From contig JAFUOH010000001.1 of the NCBI GenBank assembly GCA_017482055.1, forward strand, positions 186,001 through 250,000: 64,000 bases of DNA, in the 5' to 3' direction. This document shows, one piece after another, positions 23,965-32,875 of the stretch. Below the pieces are notes generated by a model. That model saw only the letters and a program-made list of their open reading frames with translations, searched no databases and was not told the origin of the DNA. The position numbers were made by a program, and so were the translations under genes. How positions within the stretch are numbered: position 1 is the stretch's first letter; the number at the start of each line of letters is the position of its first letter. This stretch comes from Clostridia bacterium (GTDB lineage: Bacteria > Bacillota > Clostridia > Oscillospirales > CAG-272).

Positions 23965-24909
23965 ATGATTTTAACTGATTATTTCAGAAGCACTCACGAT
24001 ATGACGTGGGATATCGCGCTTCAATGCGGTGTTCGCCACGGAGTAATTCGTTTGCCGGAGGACAAAGACTTTGATCTTACGAATGCTTCCCATTGGAGAA
24101 CAGTACACAAACGATTTACCGACTTTGGAATCACTCCCGTAGTCATCGAGCCTATGCCAAATGAGGTACACGACCACATCAAGGCGGGCGACGAAAAGCG
24201 TGACGAGAGCATCGAAAAGGTCATAAAAATGTTCCCCATAATGAGAGAACTCTCGATTGATACGATCTGCTTCAACTGGATGGCTCATATTGGCTGGCTT
24301 CGTACCTCGTCGAACTACCCCGAGCGTGGCGGCGCGCGTGTAACCGAATTCAACATGGCGGATTTCAAGTCGACGGGAGAGCGGATCACGGCAGACGAGC
24401 TATGGAAAAATTATACATATTTTATCAAGGCGGTGATTCCCAAAGCCGAAAGATATGGTATTAAGCTCGCGCTTCACCCTGACGATCCCCCCGTGCCTCG
24501 CCTTGGCGACGTGGAACGGATCATGATCAGCAAATCCAATATCAAAAGGGCTGTTTATGACGTTGTCAAGAGCGATAGCCTCGGTATTACCATGTGTCAA
24601 GCAACCTATTACATCATGGGTGAGGACCCCCAAAAAACTATCGAGGAATTTGCGGACAAAATTCACCTGATTCACTTCCGTAACACAATAGGTGAGCCGA
24701 GTCATTTCCGCGAGACATTTCACGATAACGGTGATATCGATATGGCGAATTTAATGAAAACCTATGTCAAAAATGGCATAAACGTACCTATTCGTGTAGA
24801 TCATGTACCGACAATGGCGGGAGAGCAGTCCACACTTGCAGGTTATGATGCACTTGGTCGGCTTTTTGCCATTGGATATTTAAAAGGAATTCTTGACGGA
24901 ATAAAATAA
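23965..24909 (+). CDS. uxuA: Mannonate dehydratase (UxuA family)
   Basis: 314 residues; dehydrates D-mannonate to 2-keto-3-deoxygluconate. A TIM-barrel enzyme of the xylose-isomerase-like superfamily. Visible signatures: LALHPDDPPVPRLGDVERI (166-184) including the metal/substrate His and Asp residues, a CQATY segment in place of the usual CQGT, HLIHFRN, ETFHDNGDIDM and IRVDHVPTMAGE. It is somewhat shorter than E. coli UxuA (394) but close to the ~350-residue Gram-positive form. Nine bases after the SDR gene. UxaC/UxuB, which would feed it from glucuronate, are absent here, so mannonate must come another way. Confidence 0.87.
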   Translation: MILTDYFRSTHDMTWDIALQCGVRHGVIRLPEDKDFDLTNASHWRTVHKRFTDFGITPVVIEPMPNEVHDHIKAGDEKRDESIEKVIKMFPIMRELSIDTICFNWMAHIGWLRTSSNYPERGGARVTEFNMADFKSTGERITADELWKNYTYFIKAVIPKAERYGIKLALHPDDPPVPRLGDVERIMISKSNIKRAVYDVVKSDSLGITMCQATYYIMGEDPQKTIEEFADKIHLIHFRNTIGEPSHFRETFHDNGDIDMANLMKTYVKNGINVPIRVDHVPTMAGEQSTLAGYDALGRLFAIGYLKGILDGIK

Positions 24910-24932
24910 ATAAGCATAGGAGGAAAACAACA

Positions 24933-27713
24933 ATGAATCCCAATACACCTTTTTATATTGACCATCACCCTTCCGAGCTTTTGCTTGACGGAGAATGGCA
25001 CTTTACGTACGTTGATGAATCTTGCGATGAACCGTGGACGTTGGATTATTCTCACACCGCAACTCTCCCCGCATCTACCTACCGTTGTCTGGAGAGGGCT
25101 GGCATTTTGCCGGATCCTTATTTCGGCACCAACTCCAAGCTGTATGAGTGGGTTGACAAAAAGATCTGGTACTTTAGCCGTAGCTTCACGATGAGCGATA
25201 CCGACGGGAAGGATGTTTTTCTCTGCTTTGACGGAGTGGGGTACTTTTGCCGTGTCTGGCTGAACGGTCAGCTACTTTGCGCCCACGAAGGGATGTTCGG
25301 AGGCCCGGTTATGGAGGTGGGTTCCTACGTAATCAACGGAGAAAACGAACTGTGTGTCGAAGTAACGTCGCCCTCTCCCGGACACGGTTGCTATCCCAAG
25401 GATCTGCCAAAGGATTCCAACCGACCGAGTGAGATCGTTCCGTGGAATATCTGCAGAGACAACGAATCCTCAACCGGTGATTTTATTGTTTTTGGTATAT
25501 GGCGAAGTGTGAGACTGGAAATCGTGCCCAAAACACATATCAGCCGTCCATACATATTCACAAAGTCGATTGATAAAAACAGCGCACGATTGCATCTGTC
25601 TGTTGAAATTGCTGATCCGCAGATCAATGAGCTTGATAATGTACTCAATAACAGTTCAGAGCTTAATTTTACGCATAATAACGCTTATAGCATGGGATTA
25701 GCTGCTGTTCCGACAGGCAGAGAGTTGCGTGTGAGAACTGTAATTGTTGAGAAAAACGACGGAAAGCTTGCATATAGCTCCGAGAAAACAGTGCAAATAC
25801 TTGACAAAAAGTATATTTATGCGGACAGTAAGTACCATGAATGTCAGTTTTTTGAAATTGACATTGAAATTGAAAATCCTCTTATTTGGTGGCCCAATCA
25901 GATGGGAGAAGCAAATGTGTATGCGGTAACACTTGAGCTATATGAGGGCGATACGCTACTCGATATGCTAACCTTCAATACGGGCATACGGACAATTGAG
26001 TATATCCCCTCAAGCGGACTCCGCCACCGCACAAGATGGGAGGATTTCCACTTTGTTATCAATGGACGTCCGATCTTTCTTAAGGGAATGAATTGGCAAC
26101 CGTTAGACTTTTTATACGATATTTCAACTGCCGATTACCGCTGGGCTTTGGAGCTGGTCAAAAATGAAGGAATTGAGCTTCTGCGCGTTTGGAGTGGCGG
26201 CGGTATGCCGGAGGATGATCGCTTTTACGACATTTGCGACGAACTCGGAATAATGGTTATGCAGGATAGCTTTATTGCCAACCAAACCACCGAAAAATGG
26301 GATCGGGAAGTTTTACAGTCTCAGGTTTGTCAAAATCTATATCGAATTCGCAATCATCCGTCGCTTGCTTTGCACACCGGTGGCAACGAGTTTAATTCGT
26401 ATGCGATCAACAACGATGCCGCAATGTGGGTCATCTCCCGAGAAATCGCCGATCTTGATCCGTCACGAAAATTCTGGCGTACCAGTCCTGACAAAGGCAG
26501 CGCTCACATATACAGAGATATGGAGCCTACGTGGTACCGTAAGATCTACGATCAACTTCCTTTTATCGCTGAATCCGGAATTCACAGCTTCCCAAATTAC
26601 AAGAGTTTGCGTCAGCAGATCTCGCCGGAGGAATATAACAAACCTCTTTCCAACATTTTCTCGGAAGAATTCACACAGTTAAATCCCGAGCTTCGCAATC
26701 ATTTTTCCGAATTCATTCCGGCTCGTATTCCTCGAATGATGTCTCGGGCATCCGTGATGAATAACATCCGAGGTATTACCTTATCTGACCTTTGTGAAGC
26801 CACACAAATGGCTTCCTGTGATTTCTATCAGATTATGATTCAGTCGATGCGTGAAAATTATCCGATCAATTGTGGCATTTTGCCGTGGTGCTTCAAGCGT
26901 CCGTGGACTACCACAGCGATCCAACTTGTGGATGGCTTGGGAGAACCGATTGCGCCGTATTATTACGTTAAAAATGCCTATGCACCGCTTTCTGTACATC
27001 TTGCACTTCGGGAAATCACCTATGCGCCCGGTGAAACGATCATCCCCGATATCCGCCTGATCTGCGATGATACTCGCGGATGGCGCGGACTGACGGTCGG
27101 CTGTGAAATCTATTCACCGACTCTCGAATGTATCCGCCGGGAAGCCTTCGCTTGCGACATTACGTCGGAAGAGTACCAGAAGGCCTTCACCGGTGCACCA
27201 TTCACACTGCCGGAGGATTATACGGAAAAGTATTTCTTCTTGCGCGTGTATGCAGAAAACAGAGCCGGACTGCTCCATCAGAGCGTATATTGGTGCAAAG
27301 TGCTGGAGCGCATGGCAGATGACGTATTCCGGGAACAATACCGTGCAGCGCCGCAGAACAACATCGATTTCGACAAAGGTCCTTGGCTCAAGCCGCAGAT
27401 TTGCTCGCTTTCCAAGAATGAATGTGCCTTAACGCTACTGGAAAAGACCGTTTGCATGGATGGTGCAGAGCGAAGGGTTCACGTAAAGGTAAAAGTGGAA
27501 AATTGCGGTGCGAATCCGATTTTCCCGATAAAGCTTGAGGCTGTAGAGGACAAAACGCTATCTTATGCCACTGATAACTATTTCTTCCTGCCTGTTGGAA
27601 ATTCCCGCGAATTGGAATTTGAAATACGAGTTAAGGATAAAGAACTACGTGTGGTTACATTGGAGTTTTCTGCATGGAATGCAAAAAAACAGACGATTAA
27701 AATTGATTTATAA
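24933..27713 (+). CDS. GH2 glycoside hydrolase, beta-mannosidase type
   Basis: 926 residues, no signal peptide, so it acts on imported oligosaccharides. The N-terminal sandwich carries the beta-mannosidase-like stretch AGILPDPYFGTNSKLYEW (56-73) and VFGIWRSVRLE (~188-198). The acid/base is Glu486 in HTGGNEFNSY; the nucleophile is probably Glu547 in FIAESGIHSFPN, matching the SEFGFQS region of beta-mannosidases. A further ~250 residues of beta-sandwich domains close the protein. Third gene of the mannonate operon, so release of mannose from beta-mannosides is the natural reading, though GH2 subfamilies also include glucosaminidases and others. Confidence 0.85.
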   Translation: MNPNTPFYIDHHPSELLLDGEWHFTYVDESCDEPWTLDYSHTATLPASTYRCLERAGILPDPYFGTNSKLYEWVDKKIWYFSRSFTMSDTDGKDVFLCFDGVGYFCRVWLNGQLLCAHEGMFGGPVMEVGSYVINGENELCVEVTSPSPGHGCYPKDLPKDSNRPSEIVPWNICRDNESSTGDFIVFGIWRSVRLEIVPKTHISRPYIFTKSIDKNSARLHLSVEIADPQINELDNVLNNSSELNFTHNNAYSMGLAAVPTGRELRVRTVIVEKNDGKLAYSSEKTVQILDKKYIYADSKYHECQFFEIDIEIENPLIWWPNQMGEANVYAVTLELYEGDTLLDMLTFNTGIRTIEYIPSSGLRHRTRWEDFHFVINGRPIFLKGMNWQPLDFLYDISTADYRWALELVKNEGIELLRVWSGGGMPEDDRFYDICDELGIMVMQDSFIANQTTEKWDREVLQSQVCQNLYRIRNHPSLALHTGGNEFNSYAINNDAAMWVISREIADLDPSRKFWRTSPDKGSAHIYRDMEPTWYRKIYDQLPFIAESGIHSFPNYKSLRQQISPEEYNKPLSNIFSEEFTQLNPELRNHFSEFIPARIPRMMSRASVMNNIRGITLSDLCEATQMASCDFYQIMIQSMRENYPINCGILPWCFKRPWTTTAIQLVDGLGEPIAPYYYVKNAYAPLSVHLALREITYAPGETIIPDIRLICDDTRGWRGLTVGCEIYSPTLECIRREAFACDITSEEYQKAFTGAPFTLPEDYTEKYFFLRVYAENRAGLLHQSVYWCKVLERMADDVFREQYRAAPQNNIDFDKGPWLKPQICSLSKNECALTLLEKTVCMDGAERRVHVKVKVENCGANPIFPIKLEAVEDKTLSYATDNYFFLPVGNSRELEFEIRVKDKELRVVTLEFSAWNAKKQTIKIDL

Positions 27714-27782
27714 TATTAAATTACACTAATGATAGTCACAGGAAGTATACGAATTCCTCTTTAGTAAGAAGGAGATTAAAAA

Positions 27783-28697
27783 ATGAACTTTAACGACAGA
27801 GAAAAAATAATTGCCCTTACCCCTCTGTGGAAGGGAGAGAGATTCCCTGACGGAAGACCGAAAGTCGCAGACAAATACCTTGATGCGCTTTACAGTATGA
27901 CACTTGAGGAGGTATGGAAGCCTATTTTCGTGCTCGGCTATGAGCATCAGTTCGTTGGAGGAGGAGAAGCTCCCTTGCAGACACTTCACGACGACGGAAG
28001 AAAACTCGTGGGACGTGCGGTCACTTGTACATACGCTCCCACACGTCCTGATCTGCACGAGGTGCAGTTCAATCGCGGCGCGGAGGACGGACTCAAGGGC
28101 AACTACAACCAATGGGTCATCGACTCCTTGGTGGAGCGTGACGTGGTTGTTTGTGATATGTATGACAAAATCTATAAGGGTACGTTCCTTGGTGGAAATC
28201 TTACCACCGCGATCCGTAACCGCACCAAGACTGGCGGAGCGGTGGTCTGGGGCGGTATCCGTGACGTGGAGCAAATGAAAAAAATACCCGACGTGCAGGT
28301 CTACTACAGAGGCATCGATCCCACGCCTATTCGCGAGTTCGTGATGAAGGATTGGAATGACATCACCTCCTTCGGTGGTGCGGTCTGCCTTCCCGGTGAC
28401 ATTGTTTTCGGCGCAGGCGGCGGTGTGCTGTTCATCCCCGCGCATCTCGTTGCGGACGTTGTTGAGGGCGCGGCAAAAACGCACGTCAAGGACGATTTCG
28501 GCTTTGAGATGATCTGTCAGGGCAAATTTACCACGGCGCAGATCGATAAGAATACTTGGACCGAGGAAATGCTCAATATGCTCCTTGATTGGATCAAGAC
28601 CGATCCCCGCGGCGAGGAATACCGCGACCTTGATTGGTCTAAGGAATACGATCTCGCTCGTAACGGCGACCCGAATGACACGCAGACGGCACTGTAA
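27783..28697 (+). CDS. RraA-like aldolase family protein
   Basis: 304 residues. Contains the RraA/HMG-CHA aldolase core: RDVVVCDM, GGNLTTAIRNRTKTGGAVVWGGIRD region with the conserved G-x-x-R-D motif, and PGDIVFGAGGGVLFIPAHL. It is longer than typical RraA (~160), resembling longer family members seen in sugar-acid operons. In those pathways RraA-like class-II aldolases cleave 2-keto-3-deoxy acids to pyruvate and an aldehyde. Co-localisation with a mannonate dehydratase supports that role here. AGAAGGAG precedes the ATG. Alternative: a regulator or decarboxylase of the same fold. Confidence 0.75.
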   Translation: MNFNDREKIIALTPLWKGERFPDGRPKVADKYLDALYSMTLEEVWKPIFVLGYEHQFVGGGEAPLQTLHDDGRKLVGRAVTCTYAPTRPDLHEVQFNRGAEDGLKGNYNQWVIDSLVERDVVVCDMYDKIYKGTFLGGNLTTAIRNRTKTGGAVVWGGIRDVEQMKKIPDVQVYYRGIDPTPIREFVMKDWNDITSFGGAVCLPGDIVFGAGGGVLFIPAHLVADVVEGAAKTHVKDDFGFEMICQGKFTTAQIDKNTWTEEMLNMLLDWIKTDPRGEEYRDLDWSKEYDLARNGDPNDTQTAL

Positions 28698-28702
28698 CAA
28701 TT

Positions 28703-29698
28703 ATGGGAAATACGATCAAATTTTACGTTGCCTCCTGTGTCACCGACGGCGGAGTGTATCGTTGTGAGCTTGACGGGAACGGCAACATAGAAACGAAAAA
28801 GGTTATTTCAGCCCCATCACCTATGTGGATAGAGCCTGCCGAGGATGAAAGTCTTTGGGTGCTGATGCGTGCACCCTTCGAGGACAGCCCGAATAGTGGA
28901 GTGGCAAAATTCAGTCTGACGAACGGCGAAAGGATTGGAGATATTTTATCGACCGAGGGAGAGGTGGCGTGCCACCTTGCGGTAGACGGTGACGACCTTT
29001 ATGCCGCAAACTATATAAGCGGAAGTGTATGGTCGTCCGATGGAAAGCTTGTTACCCATAGCGGAAAAGGGATAAATCCCGTAAGGCAGACGAGTCCTCA
29101 CGTTCATAGCGTATTTTTCTCACCTGACAAAAAATACATACTAAGCTGCGACCTTGGAATTGACAAGATATTCGTATACGACAGAAACCTGAATTTCGTT
29201 TCGTCAGCTGATACTCCCGCAGGAGCAGGCGCGAGACATCTTGCTTTTTCAAAGGATGGGGATTTCGTATACGTTATCAACGAAATGGGTGGAAGTATCA
29301 GTATCTTTTCATACGCGCGCGGTCTTTTGGACTGCGTCAACACCGTATCTGTGCTGCCCTCAAACTTTTCGGGAGTAGGCTCCGGAGCTGCTATTAAGCT
29401 GTCAAAGGATGGAGCTCGACTCTATGTCACGGAACGCAGCACACAAAGCATTATTACATTGGCAGTTAAAGACGATAATTTGGAGATCCTTGCACTCACC
29501 GATTGTAACGGAAAAGAACCTCGTGATTTTACATTGTTGGCTGACGATAGATTTGCTGTTTGCACCAATCAGTTTGATAATACCATAGCTTTGTTCTGCA
29601 TATCTCCCGAAGGTATTCCGATTTTCTTAAATAAAATCGAGCTTGACGCACCGCTTTGTGCAATTGAAAATAGAAATTGCAAGGAAAAATTACGATGA
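28703..29698 (+). CDS. Lactonase family protein (seven-bladed beta-propeller)
   Basis: 331 residues, related to YbhE-type 6-phosphogluconolactonases. Repeated blades show the signatures SPHVHSVFFSPDKKYILSCDLGIDKIFVY, ARHLAFSKDGDFVYVINE, LSKDGARLYVTERS and DFTLLADDRFAVCTNQFDN, matching the fold's HxxxFSPDG pattern. No signal peptide. It starts five bases after the aldolase and overlaps the next gene by four bases. In the pathway it would hydrolyse the aldonolactone made by the SDR to the free aldonate. Confidence 0.85.
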   Translation: MGNTIKFYVASCVTDGGVYRCELDGNGNIETKKVISAPSPMWIEPAEDESLWVLMRAPFEDSPNSGVAKFSLTNGERIGDILSTEGEVACHLAVDGDDLYAANYISGSVWSSDGKLVTHSGKGINPVRQTSPHVHSVFFSPDKKYILSCDLGIDKIFVYDRNLNFVSSADTPAGAGARHLAFSKDGDFVYVINEMGGSISIFSYARGLLDCVNTVSVLPSNFSGVGSGAAIKLSKDGARLYVTERSTQSIITLAVKDDNLEILALTDCNGKEPRDFTLLADDRFAVCTNQFDNTIALFCISPEGIPIFLNKIELDAPLCAIENRNCKEKLR

Positions 29699-30217
29699 AA
29701 AAGATTTTATTGATCGGAGATTCGATCTGTCAGGGATATCGAAAATTTGTAAAGCTTGCGTTCAAAGATACGGCAGAAGTATATTTTCCCGAAACCAATT
29801 GCCGCTTTGCAGCCTATGTGCTACGCAATCTTTGGGATTGGAAAAATGAGCTTGGATGCGGGGAGGATGTGGATGTGATTCATTGGAATGCCGGTCTGTG
29901 GGACGGTCTCGTTATGCATGATGGGAAGCCTATTATTTCCTTTGAACGGTATTGTGAGGATATAGAACGTGTTTGCGTAACCATGTAAATTTTATTCCCA
30001 AAGGAAAAAATGATTTTTGTTACTTCTACTCCCGTGCAGGAGGAGCTGTTTCAAACAAAATATCAGTATTATCGCAGACATAACAAGGATACAGTGCGGT
30101 ATAATGCCGGGGCATGTGAAATTGTACTCAAGCATGGAGGTATAATCAATGATCTATATTCTTTGATGAAAGACGTTCCTGAATCCTATTACTCTGATCA
30201 GACACATTTTTACACTA
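29695..30217 (+). pseudogene. SGNH/GDSL hydrolase broken by an in-frame stop and a 3' deletion
   Basis: The ATG overlaps the lactonase stop (ATGA). The reading frame opens with KILLIGDSICQGY (block I, catalytic Ser) and block III-like HWNAGLWD, then meets TAA at 29986-29988. The same frame continues as ILFPKEKMIFVTSTPVQEE and reaches YYSDQTHFY, the DxxH block V, so the interruption is one nonsense codon. About 15-20 residues expected after block V are missing; the sequence runs instead into a resolvase fragment near 30212-30220. Intact, it would have been a carbohydrate esterase serving this operon. Confidence 0.75.
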
Positions 30218-30439
30218 TCTCAAGGTATCCGAGAAGCTAAGATGAACGGCACCAAGATAGGTATTTCTAAAGGTACTACACTCACGACCAAGAAATCTCT
30301 CCTATGCAAAGCCATCATCAAGAAACACCCCAAGGACTTCTGCGGCTCACTCGAGCATCCGGATGTCCTTAAGCTCTGCGGCTGCTCGAGGAATAGCTAT
30401 TATAAGTATAAGAGAGAGATAAAAAACTCAAGCTATTAA
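30212..30439 (+). pseudogene. C-terminal fragment of a serine resolvase
   Basis: Reading TLSQGIREAKMNGTKIGISKG onward, then KDFCGSL and CSRNSYYKYKREIK, this frame matches the end of resolvase-type recombinases: the Q-x-G-I-x-x-A-K-x-x-G helix at the domain boundary and a terminal helix-turn-helix with SRNSYYKYKRE. The N-terminal catalytic part is absent. It begins exactly where the esterase ends, without a ribosome site, so it marks a deletion or insertion scar rather than a working gene. Confidence 0.6.
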
Positions 30440-30487
30440 TCTGATTTGCATACTTTTTGCACAAATTCTCAGTATAATCTCTTCTCT

Positions 30488-32344
30488 TTACAAAAGCAAG
30501 AAGTCAGCTTCCGTGGGATCCAAAGGCTTCTCACAAAGAAGTGAATGGTCGATAGAACTTACGCTTCGTGTGTCGTTGGGTGAATGGATCTCAAACACTT
30601 CGATAACGTTATCCGCGGAGATCAGCTCTCCGGGTATATAGAGAGTGCGGGCAGAGCCAATATTCCAGTATTTTCCTACATTAAATCCATTAATAAATAC
30701 GCATCCTTTCTTCCATCCTGCCATATCAATGAAGGTGTCAACGCCTGCTTCCGCCTTAAAGCTTCCTCGCCAAAAGCAGGGCTCACCGTTTTTGACGATA
30801 TTATTATCCGGTTCACCGTATTTAAGAGCAGAAATATCAGCAAGGGGTAATGTTTCGGTAGAAAATCCCATTACCTGCGCGTAATTATAGAGAAAGGTTC
30901 CGTCGGGATTTTCTATATCGAAGTGCATACATCCAAGAACACCTTTTCGGTCATACATGGCGTATCCATAACCCACACGACCCATATTTTCAACCAACAC
31001 CGACAACTCACAGCCTTCTTTAGGTATAGTAAATACTATATCAGGAGCCTTCTGATTACGGCAGACACAACCGATATATTTTCCGTCAATGTAAACGGTA
31101 GCGCGATCTGCAACCTCGTCTATGTGAAGATGACGCACACGGTCATCGGTATAGTTTATGTATGTGGTGTATCGAATAAATCCAAAATTCTGACCAAGAT
31201 CCTCCATACATATAGTTCTTCCGTAGGTTGCCGCAGATGTAGCAATGGCGGATGAATTATCGAACAATGGTGCCGCCTCGCAAAGCTTTATCTCACCAAT
31301 TGCTTGTATTTTATGTTCCGGACATATATGCTCGCGCTTGGGTTTGCCAAGATATTCGTCAAGCGCATCGCGCATAAGGAAATACTTCTTACGAGGAGTT
31401 CCTTCCTCACTAACAGGGGCTCCGTAATCATAGCTTGTGCCAAGGGGAACATAGCCTTCACCATTTCTTGAAAGTGCCCCCGAGGTAAAGCCAAAGTTTG
31501 TTCCGCCACAGAACATATAGTAATTGATAATGCAACCAAGCTCAAGTGCTTTTTTTGTGAATTCAGCGTTTTCCTTCACATGTCGTTCCGTACTATAGCC
31601 TTTGCCCCAGAACATAATATCGCCAACCCAAGCTTCTCCGCTCATAAGCGGCTTGTCGGGCTGCACTTCCTTCAATTTCATAAGATTTTCATCAATAGCA
31701 TTTGGCACAGCATGGAAATCCACCGCATACCAGCTATCCTCCAGATAACCGTTTTGATATTTAAAGGGATCAATACCTCCGCAAGTGCTGAATGGTACGT
31801 CGATACCGTGTTTACGCATAAGGTCTGCCAAAGCGTTCATATATGCCTTATCATTTCCGAAGCTACCGTATTCGTTTTCCACAGCGGCAAGTATGATAGG
31901 ACCTCCGTTTTTGTGGAGATATGGCACAAGCTTGGGGAGAAGGACTTCGTAATAACGCTCCACGGCATTCATAAATGAAGCATCAGAGGAACGCAAACAC
32001 ATAGTTCTGTCACGAAGCAACCAAGAAGGAAGGCCGCCAAATTCAAATTCTCCGCACATATAGGGAGAGGGCCTGATATATACCTTCATTCCCAACTCAT
32101 TTACGAGCGAAAGAAAATATTCAAGGTCGAGATGTTCCTCAAAACAATATTTTCCGGGAGACGGTTCGTGCATATTCCAAGGCACGTAGGTAGTGACTAC
32201 CGTGATACCGAAATCTTTCATAAGCTCGAGACGGCGACGCCATCCGCCCTTAAGCGTGCGAAAATAGTGAAACTCTCCGCCAACAAACATAAATTTATTT
32301 CCGTCAATATAAAAACCGTCTTTTTTTATTTCTACAGTGTTCAT
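30488..32344 (-). CDS. GH35 beta-galactosidase
   Basis: 618 residues, no signal peptide, cytoplasmic. The GH35 barrel begins at the N-terminus (GGEFHYFRT; VVTTYVPWNMHEP). The acid/base is Glu158 in AAVENEYGSFG and the nucleophile Glu237 in LMSGEAWVGD; GGTNFGFTSGA is the characteristic later motif. Beta-sandwich domains follow to the end. Typical of bacterial exo-beta-galactosidases of ~600 residues. AAGGAGTG precedes the ATG, which overlaps the stop of the preceding YgjV-like gene by four bases, so the two are translationally coupled. Substrate: terminal beta-galactose from pectic galactan, arabinogalactan or host glycans. Confidence 0.93.
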   Translation of the reverse strand: MNTVEIKKDGFYIDGNKFMFVGGEFHYFRTLKGGWRRRLELMKDFGITVVTTYVPWNMHEPSPGKYCFEEHLDLEYFLSLVNELGMKVYIRPSPYMCGEFEFGGLPSWLLRDRTMCLRSSDASFMNAVERYYEVLLPKLVPYLHKNGGPIILAAVENEYGSFGNDKAYMNALADLMRKHGIDVPFSTCGGIDPFKYQNGYLEDSWYAVDFHAVPNAIDENLMKLKEVQPDKPLMSGEAWVGDIMFWGKGYSTERHVKENAEFTKKALELGCIINYYMFCGGTNFGFTSGALSRNGEGYVPLGTSYDYGAPVSEEGTPRKKYFLMRDALDEYLGKPKREHICPEHKIQAIGEIKLCEAAPLFDNSSAIATSAATYGRTICMEDLGQNFGFIRYTTYINYTDDRVRHLHIDEVADRATVYIDGKYIGCVCRNQKAPDIVFTIPKEGCELSVLVENMGRVGYGYAMYDRKGVLGCMHFDIENPDGTFLYNYAQVMGFSTETLPLADISALKYGEPDNNIVKNGEPCFWRGSFKAEAGVDTFIDMAGWKKGCVFINGFNVGKYWNIGSARTLYIPGELISADNVIEVFEIHSPNDTRSVSSIDHSLLCEKPLDPTEADFLLL

Positions 32345-32874
32345 TTTTGCACTCCTTTTTTATTTTTTACTTTTCTCTTAATGCTTCTTGCAAAAAAGAG
32401 GACTATTGAAGTAATTGTGATTATCTGCGTCAAAATACTCGAATAGGACGAGCACACGATACTGTAAGCAAACATACAAATCGCACTTGGAAGTTGAATA
32501 AGCTTTCCTACCTCTGTCTTATCGACCCAGAACACCCATGTTGAAACAATCGAAGCCAATGCCGGAAATATGCTGAAGATATCTACCCAAGTTATGGGGA
32601 CACAAGCAGCAAATGCTAAGGAAAAGCCTATAGCCCACCATAAGCTTTTCGCCCACCGCTTTTCATCCTTGAAATAAAATATAATCTCACGGAAAACGGC
32701 GATTCCGGTGGTCATAGCGGCTGTATATCCGCCGATCAGCAGAAAATGCGTCACCCACAAAAAGTCGTCAAGAAGCTTCAGCGCAACCATTTTTCGTCTG
32801 TCGGTCACTTGAAATATAAAAAACGACTCTATCATGGCAATGACTCCGATGCCTTGACCAATCCAATACCACAT
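32341..32874 (-). CDS. YgjV-family inner-membrane protein
   Basis: 177 residues with about six short hydrophobic segments. The start MWYWIGQGIGVIAMIESFFIFQ and motif KLLDDFLWVTHFLLIGGYTAA resemble the YgjV/Imp-YgjV family of small membrane proteins of unknown function. Lies between the TIM-barrel gene (two bases away) and the GH35 gene (four-base overlap), so it is a firm part of the operon. Its presence in a glycosidase operon hints at a role in sugar movement, which is inference only. Confidence 0.75.
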   Translation of the reverse strand: MWYWIGQGIGVIAMIESFFIFQVTDRRKMVALKLLDDFLWVTHFLLIGGYTAAMTTGIAVFREIIFYFKDEKRWAKSLWWAIGFSLAFAACVPITWVDIFSIFPALASIVSTWVFWVDKTEVGKLIQLPSAICMFAYSIVCSSYSSILTQIITITSIVLFFARSIKRKVKNKKGVQK

Positions 32875-32875
32875 A

